Source of the DNA: Gandjariella thermophila
GTDB lineage: Bacteria; Actinomycetota; Actinomycetes; Mycobacteriales; Pseudonocardiaceae
Length of the DNA: 64,000 bases
Direction of reading: 5' to 3'
NCBI RefSeq assembly: GCF_005405885.1
Contig: NZ_BJFL01000024.1
Coordinates: forward strand, 30,823-94,822
Shown here: positions 59,530 through 64,000 of the stretch, piece by piece
Position numbering within the stretch: position 1 is the stretch's first letter
Layout of the letters: the number at the start of each line of letters is the position of its first letter
The notes under the pieces: generated by a model
What the model saw: only the letters and a program-made list of their open reading frames with translations
Told to the model about the DNA's origin: nothing
The model's database searches: none
Made by a program: the position numbers and the translations under genes

Positions 59530-59725
59530 CACCGGAAGGGGAATGTCCCCCTCCCGGCTCCCCTAACAACGGAAGGACACAACACCCTCCAGGTGGAGGT
59601 GCTGGTAACGCTAAGCCACAGAACCCTCCGATGGACTTAGCACAATCGGGTGAAACGCTACGGGGACATTCGCGATTACCTAGCGTTGCGTGTTCGTCGC
59701 CACCCTGTGAATTACTCCGAATGGC

Positions 59726-60931
59726 TCAATTCCCGTTGTCTGGACGGTCGAAGACGAGATCACGCGCGGTGCCCAACGCGGTGGCGATGGCGCCCACCAG
59801 CACCGCGTCCGCACCCAGCTCACCCGGCACGATGCGGGGCGCGAACGGGGTGCTCCGGCGCAGCGCCCGTTCCAGTGGTTCCTGGAGCAGGTCGGTGTTG
59901 CTGCCGATACCGCCGCCGAGCACGACCAGTTCCGGGTCCAGCACGGCGGCCACCGAGGCGACCACGAAAGCCAGCCGCGCCGCCTCCTCCTCCACGGCCC
60001 GCAGCGCGGCCGGCTCGCCGGCCCTGGCCAGCCGGAAGACCTCCCGTGCGGTGCGCACCCGGGTCAGCCCGTTGGCCGCGGCCAGCGCCACCACGGACCG
60101 GGCCGCGGCCGCGGACTCGAGCATGCCCTGCGGTGGCGGCCCGGAGTCGGCGCCGGGTAGCCCGGTGGCCGGCCACCCGTAAGGCAGGTAGCCGACCTCG
60201 CCGGCGGCGCCATGGCCACCGCGGAACAGCCGCCCGTTGACCACGATGCCCATGCCGATGCCGGTCCCCACGGTGATGCAGGCGAACACGTCCACACCGC
60301 GGGCCGCGCCGGCCTCCCGCTCGCCGACCGCGGTGAGGTTCGCGTCGTTCTCCACCACCAGCCCCGGACCGAGCACCGCCTCCAACTCGTCCAGCAGGCC
60401 ACGGCGCCCCCAGCCGGGCAGGTTCGGCGCGTGGTGCAGCACCCGGCCGCTGGTGTCCGGCACGCCCGGGCTGCCCACCACGGTGGACACCACGTCCTGC
60501 GGCCGGAGGCCGGCCCTGTCGAGGGTGCGCTCGGCGAACTCCCGCACGGTGCGCACCAGCGCGGCCGCCGAGCGGCAGCGGTTGCGCTCGGTGAGCCGGC
60601 CCACCACGGTGCCGGCGAGATCGGCCACGGCTAGCCTGATCCGCTCGCGGCCGATGTCCACGCCGAGCACGTGCCCGGCCGCCGGGTTCGCCTCGTAGAC
60701 CACGGCCGCCCGGCCAGGCCCGGCCGAGGACCGTCCGGCCGGGCGCACCAGCCCCCGGCGCTCCAGATCGGAGAGGGCCTGCCCGACGGTCGGCTTGGAC
60801 AGCCCGGTGTCCCTGGCGACCTGCGGGCGGGTGGCCGGGCCGCCGGTCCGCAGCCGATGCAGCACGGCACGCTGGTTCAGTTCCCGCATGCCCGCCGGTG
60901 TCCCGACCTGTGGCGCCTTCCCCACCGTCAC
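59726..60931 (-). CDS. ROK-family transcriptional repressor
   Basis: 401 residues from GTG 60931: an N-terminal winged helix-turn-helix (ATRPQVARDTGLSKPTVGQA) and a ROK sugar-kinase-like domain with VLGVDIGRERIRLAVADLAG, GTGIGMGIVVNGRL and the C-terminal VVLGGGIGSN. The CxCGxxGC zinc motif of glucokinases is missing, as in repressors. It is divergent from the permease gene and a large inverted repeat lies between, so it probably represses the permease and itself. Confidence 0.92.
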   Translation of the reverse strand: MTVGKAPQVGTPAGMRELNQRAVLHRLRTGGPATRPQVARDTGLSKPTVGQALSDLERRGLVRPAGRSSAGPGRAAVVYEANPAAGHVLGVDIGRERIRLAVADLAGTVVGRLTERNRCRSAAALVRTVREFAERTLDRAGLRPQDVVSTVVGSPGVPDTSGRVLHHAPNLPGWGRRGLLDELEAVLGPGLVVENDANLTAVGEREAGAARGVDVFACITVGTGIGMGIVVNGRLFRGGHGAAGEVGYLPYGWPATGLPGADSGPPPQGMLESAAAARSVVALAAANGLTRVRTAREVFRLARAGEPAALRAVEEEAARLAFVVASVAAVLDPELVVLGGGIGSNTDLLQEPLERALRRSTPFAPRIVPGELGADAVLVGAIATALGTARDLVFDRPDNGN

Positions 60932-60985
60932 CCTCAGCCTGCCTTCACCTCGTGCGCACCGGAGTCTACGTGCGGAGTATTCCGC

Positions 60986-61034
60986 TACCGCCCTTCCTAT
61001 GTTAGGAAGCTTTCCTAACATAGGAAGGGCGGTA
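60986..61034. promoter_or_regulatory. Perfect 22-bp inverted repeat: ROK operator
   Basis: Arms 60986-61007 and 61013-61034 are exact inverted copies around the 5-base centre AGCTT; the core GTTAGGAAGCTTTCCTAAC resembles known ROK operators. The right arm contains the GGAAGGG Shine-Dalgarno of the permease gene, so besides repressor binding an mRNA hairpin could hide the start. Confidence 0.85.
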
Positions 61035-61039
61035 CGGCC

Positions 61040-62470
61040 GTGTCCCCACACTCCGCAGGCCCCGCGCAGCCCGGCTCGGCCCGGCTGGAGCGCCGCATCG
61101 GTCCGATCCAGGCGACGGCGATCAACATGACCCAGATGTGCGGGATCGGCCCGTTCGTCACCATCCCGGCGATGGTCGCCACCATGGGCGGCCCGCAGGC
61201 GGTGTTCGGGTGGCTGGTGGGCGCGCTGCTGGCCATGGCGGACGGCCTGGTGTGGGCCGAGTTGGGCGCCGCGATGCCCGGCGCCGGCGGTACCTACGTC
61301 TACCTCCGCGAGGCGTTCCAGTACCGCACCGGGCGGCTCATGCCGTTCCTGTTCGCCTGGACGGCGATGCTGTTCATCCCGCTGATCATGTCCACCGGCG
61401 TGATCGGCCTGGTGTCCTACCTCGGCTACCTGGTGCCCGGGGTGGTGGACGCGAGCGGGCAGGCGACCGTGCTGGGCCACGCGATCGGCATCGGCGTGGT
61501 CGCACTGGTCGTGCTGCTGCTGTACCGGAAGATCGCCGAGATCGGCCGGATGACCACGGTGTTCTTCGTGGTGATGCTGGTCTCCGCGGTCGCCGTGATC
61601 GTGGCCGCGTACGCACACTTCCACGCCGACCTGGCGTTCGGCTACCCGGCCGGCGCGTTCGCGCTCGGCGGGCCGTTCTGGACCGGGCTGGGCGCCGGCC
61701 TGGTCATCGCGATCTACGACTACCTCGGCTACAACACCAGCGCGTACCTCGGCGCGGAGGTGCGCGACCCGGGCCGGACGCTGCCCCGGTCCATCGGGCT
61801 GGCCATTCTCGGGATCATGGTGCTCTACCTGCTGCTCCAGCTCGGCGTGCTGGGCGCGGTGCCGTGGCAGGAGGTCGCCAAGTCCAGCTCGGTCGCGTCG
61901 CTGGTGGTGGAGCGGTCCTGGGGGGTGGCCGCCGCCCGGGTGCTCACCGTGTTCATCGTGGTGACCGCGTTCGCCTCAGTGTTCGCCGGCCTGCTCGGCG
62001 GGTCCCGGGTGCCGTATGAGGCGGCGCGGGACCGGCTGTTCCTGCCGTGGTTCGGCCGGCTGCACCCGCGGCTGCACTTCCCGCACGTCGCGTTGCTGGC
62101 CATGGGCGTGATCACGGCGATCGGCTCGCTGTTCCCGCTGCAGGCGGTGATCAGCATGTTGACCGCGGTCTTCGTCATCGTGCAGTCCGTGGCACAGGTG
62201 GTCGCGCTGATCGTGCTGCGCCGCCGGCAACCCGACCTGGTGCGCCCGTACCGGCAGTGGCTGTATCCGCTGCCCTGCCTGGTCGCGCTGGCCGGTTGGG
62301 CCTATGTGTACGTCTCGTCCGGCGGCCAGCAGATCCTGCTGTCGCTGGGGTGGCTGGTGCTGGGCGTGCTGGCGTTCCTGGTGTGGGCGCGAGTGGAACG
62401 CACCTGGCCGTTCGGCGTGCGGGAGGTACGGGAGAGCTTCCGCACCGGCGCGACGCCCGAACCGGTATGA
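61040..62470 (+). CDS. APC-superfamily amino acid permease
   Basis: 476 residues, 12 membrane helices. TM1 region GPIQATAINMTQMCGIGPFV with the interrupted helix typical of APC transporters; the TM6 region has IAIYDYLGYNTSAYLGAEVR, and TM8 FAGLLGGSRVPYEAARDRLF. Substrate unknown; being controlled by a ROK (sugar-sensing) regulator is unusual for an amino acid permease. GTG 61040 lies six bases after the operator. Confidence 0.92.
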   Translation: MSPHSAGPAQPGSARLERRIGPIQATAINMTQMCGIGPFVTIPAMVATMGGPQAVFGWLVGALLAMADGLVWAELGAAMPGAGGTYVYLREAFQYRTGRLMPFLFAWTAMLFIPLIMSTGVIGLVSYLGYLVPGVVDASGQATVLGHAIGIGVVALVVLLLYRKIAEIGRMTTVFFVVMLVSAVAVIVAAYAHFHADLAFGYPAGAFALGGPFWTGLGAGLVIAIYDYLGYNTSAYLGAEVRDPGRTLPRSIGLAILGIMVLYLLLQLGVLGAVPWQEVAKSSSVASLVVERSWGVAAARVLTVFIVVTAFASVFAGLLGGSRVPYEAARDRLFLPWFGRLHPRLHFPHVALLAMGVITAIGSLFPLQAVISMLTAVFVIVQSVAQVVALIVLRRRQPDLVRPYRQWLYPLPCLVALAGWAYVYVSSGGQQILLSLGWLVLGVLAFLVWARVERTWPFGVREVRESFRTGATPEPV

Positions 62471-62471
62471 G

Positions 62472-63395
62472 CTACCAGGACAGTTCCCGGCAGCGGGCCG
62501 CCGTGTCCCGCGACTCCACCTGCAGCGTCGCATGCTCGATGCGGTACCGCTCGGCGAGCAGCCGCTGCGCGGCCCGCAGCACGCAGTCCTGGTCCACCCC
62601 AGGGGGCACGGTGAGATGCGCCGAGGCCACCTCCATGCCCGGGGTCAGCGTCCACACGTGCAGGTCGTGCACCTCGGCCACGCCGTCCACCCGGCCCAGG
62701 TCACCGGCCAGCGCGTGCACGTCCAGCCGCTCGGGCGCGTGCTGGAACAGGATCCGCAGCGCGTGCCGGGCGAGCTGCCAGGTGCGCGGCAGCACCCACA
62801 GGCCGATCGCCACGCCGACGATCGGGTCGGCGTACCGCCAGCCGAACGCCAGCGTGACCGCACCGCTTGCCACCACGCCGAGCGAGCCCACCAGGTCGGA
62901 GAGCACCTCCAGGTAGGCGCCGCGCAGGTTCAGGCTCTCCTCGGCGCCCCGGCGGAGCATCAGGAACGACGCCAGGTTGGCCAGCACCCCGACCAGCGCG
63001 GTGGCCAGCACCGGCAGGCCCGGCACCTCCGTCGGCCGGGCGAACCGCTCGGCCGCGGTCACGATCACGTAGCCGGCCACGCCGAACAGCAGCACCGCGT
63101 TGGCCAGCGCGGCCAGCACCTCGGCCCGGTACACCCCGAACGTGCGGTTCGGCCCGGTGCCGGCACGCCGGGCGAACACCACGGCGGCGAGCGCCATGGC
63201 GAGCCCGAGCACGTCGGTCAGCAGGTGCGCGGCGTCGGAGAGCAGCGCCAGCGAGGACGTGGCCAGCCCGACGATCGCCTCGATCGCCAGCACCGCGACG
63301 CCGAGACCCAGCGCCGCCCACAGCCGGCCGACGTGGCGAGCCGACGCACTGGCGGCGCGGTCCCCCGGAACGCCATGCCCGTGACCGTGCCCCAT
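62472..63395 (-). CDS. Cation diffusion facilitator (CDF) metal exporter
   Basis: 307 residues, six membrane helices and a C-terminal cytosolic domain; His-rich start MGHGHGHG. TM2 has SDAAHLLTD (HxxxD), while TM5 has YLEVLSDLVGS with Glu where zinc CDFs have His, which could shift metal preference. ATG 63395 has GGAGGAAGG. It converges on the permease gene, with stops one base apart. Confidence 0.93.
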   Translation of the reverse strand: MGHGHGHGVPGDRAASASARHVGRLWAALGLGVAVLAIEAIVGLATSSLALLSDAAHLLTDVLGLAMALAAVVFARRAGTGPNRTFGVYRAEVLAALANAVLLFGVAGYVIVTAAERFARPTEVPGLPVLATALVGVLANLASFLMLRRGAEESLNLRGAYLEVLSDLVGSLGVVASGAVTLAFGWRYADPIVGVAIGLWVLPRTWQLARHALRILFQHAPERLDVHALAGDLGRVDGVAEVHDLHVWTLTPGMEVASAHLTVPPGVDQDCVLRAAQRLLAERYRIEHATLQVESRDTAARCRELSW

Positions 63396-63605
63396 CAGGC
63401 CTTCCTCCGCACCTGGCCGCCCCTTCCGCTCCGTGCCTGTTTCGCCGCCGACCCCGCCAACGTATAGTCACATGCGCATGAGTGCAACCTGGCCGTTCCG
63501 GCATGATGGGCCCGCCCGCCGCGGCCCGCCCGCGAGGGGTATGTCAACACGGTCCTACCGGGCTGCTAAGCTTCATCCCGTCGCCCGGACATCGGGTGAA
63601 CCAGG

Positions 63606-63677
63606 GCCCCCGTAGCTCAGGGGATAGAGCACCGCCCTCCGGAGGCGGGAGCGCAGGTTCGAATCCTGCCGGGGGCA
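63606..63677 (+). tRNA. tRNA-Arg(CCG)
   Basis: 72 bases without encoded CCA. Acceptor GCCCCCG pairs with CGGGGGC, D-stem GCTC/GAGC, anticodon stem CCGCC/GGCGG with loop CTCCGGA (anticodon CCG, codon CGG), T-stem GCAGG/CCTGC with loop TTCGAAT, discriminator A. A possible -10 TAAGCT lies at 63567-63572. Confidence 0.97.
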
Positions 63678-64000
63678 CTCAATTGGTCAAGCGTTTTTGC
63701 AGGTCAAGCTCACCATCCGACGGTAGCGATATATCGCTGCAGTCCAAAATGCCTGGTCGAGGCGCACAGGTTCGAACCCTCCGGGGTACGGGAGTCGAAG
63801 CCACGCTGCGGTCCAGCCCACGCCAGGATCCGCACCCGCCGACTGCTGCCAACGATTCTCGTCTCGGAAAGCGCAGGTCATCCATGAAGGGGTGGGGCCG
63901 GTCAAGCCTTGATGGTGCGTGGGGCAGCCCTTGTTTTGCCCGGCTTCCGGCTTGCTGGGGGCAGGCGCGCAGAAGGTGTCGGGGTCCAGGCTGGCCGTAG
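63678..64000. other. Region beyond tRNA-Arg with a T-arm-like duplicate; no gene recognised
   Basis: 323 bases to the window end. It is less GC-rich than the rest and contains a perfect 14-base palindrome AGCGATATATCGCT (63725-63738) and, at 63763-63788, a sequence GCACAGGTTCGAACCCTCCG resembling the 3' half of the tRNA. Frames here have no ribosome-binding site or family match. This may be the start of an integrated element or its scar. Confidence 0.5.

Larger units (their letters stand above)
59385..59725. other. Gap between convergent genes with hairpins and AACGCTA motifs
   Basis: 341 bases. Two terminator-like hairpins lie in the left half. The right half (59585-59720) is less GC-rich and has AACGCTA at 59607-59613 and 59654-59660 and inverted (TAGCGTT) at 59681-59687, plus a GCTAAG/CTTAGC pairing. 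No gene, tRNA or known RNA is evident; a small RNA or a relic is possible. Confidence 0.5.

Noticed and set aside
63482..64000. Frame spanning tRNA-Arg to the window end
   Set aside because: It runs through the tRNA gene and has no ribosome-binding site or family resemblance.

Overview
This is a 64 kb stretch of chromosome from a high-GC actinobacterium, most likely a member of the Pseudonocardiaceae. The evidence is the strong GC bias at third codon positions, frequent GTG and TTG starts, many leaderless genes, and actinobacterial marker genes (nucS, a Rho with a long Arg/Gly-rich insertion, DUF2550 next to the ATP synthase operon, a MurA with Asp instead of Cys). The genus cannot be fixed from the window alone.

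The backbone is the conserved actinobacterial block that in Mycobacterium tuberculosis runs from argS (Rv1292) to fadA4 (Rv1323), here in reverse order on the minus strand. It comprises argS-lysA-hom-thrC-thrB-rho-rpmE-prfA-prmC-tsaC-wecA-atpZ-atpI-atpBEFF'HAGDC-DUF2550 at 55.3-31.9 kb, then ATP:cobalamin adenosyltransferase, murA, nucS, and finally methylmalonyl/ethylmalonyl-CoA epimerase and acetyl-CoA acetyltransferase at 5.9-4.0 kb.

Inserted into the left half of this backbone are genes for much of the ethylmalonyl-CoA pathway of acetate assimilation and C4/C5 extender-unit supply. These are acetyl-CoA acetyltransferase, a double-domain 3-hydroxyacyl-CoA dehydrogenase, crotonyl-CoA carboxylase/reductase (ccr), the epimerase, the B12-dependent ethylmalonyl-CoA mutase, the MeaB G-protein chaperone and the B12 adenosyltransferase. 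A crotonase-like protein is also present. A TetR regulator and a TTACTG-NN-CAGTAA palindrome upstream of ccr suggest local control. The left half also holds a dihydroxyacetone kinase operon (dhaKLM), an aldehyde dehydrogenase, a sodium:solute symporter, a GH172 (DUF2961) glycosidase, a DivIVA/FilP-like coiled-coil protein, and a BrnT/BrnA-type toxin-antitoxin pair under a near-perfect palindrome.

The right end (55.5-63.7 kb) carries a DUF3105/DUF305 envelope pair, a FadE10-type acyl-CoA dehydrogenase, a ROK repressor divergent from an APC-family permease across a perfect 22-bp inverted repeat, a CDF metal exporter and tRNA-Arg(CCG). Beyond the tRNA is a T-arm-like duplicate in sequence that looks like a possible integration junction. 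The extreme left end is degraded insertion-sequence material (an IS701-type transposase against an IS3 remnant).

Three families of dispersed non-coding repeats recur through the window: a 39-bp unit (three loci, one inside dhaL and a tandem array inside the atp operon), a roughly 100-175-bp intergenic element (three copies, each beside a stop codon), and a palindromic element around CCCGCATTCAGC (two copies, one supplying the end of prmC). These repeats, the operators and the recurrent leaderless promoters are the most notable unexplained structures. No CRISPR array, rRNA or convincing riboswitch was seen.
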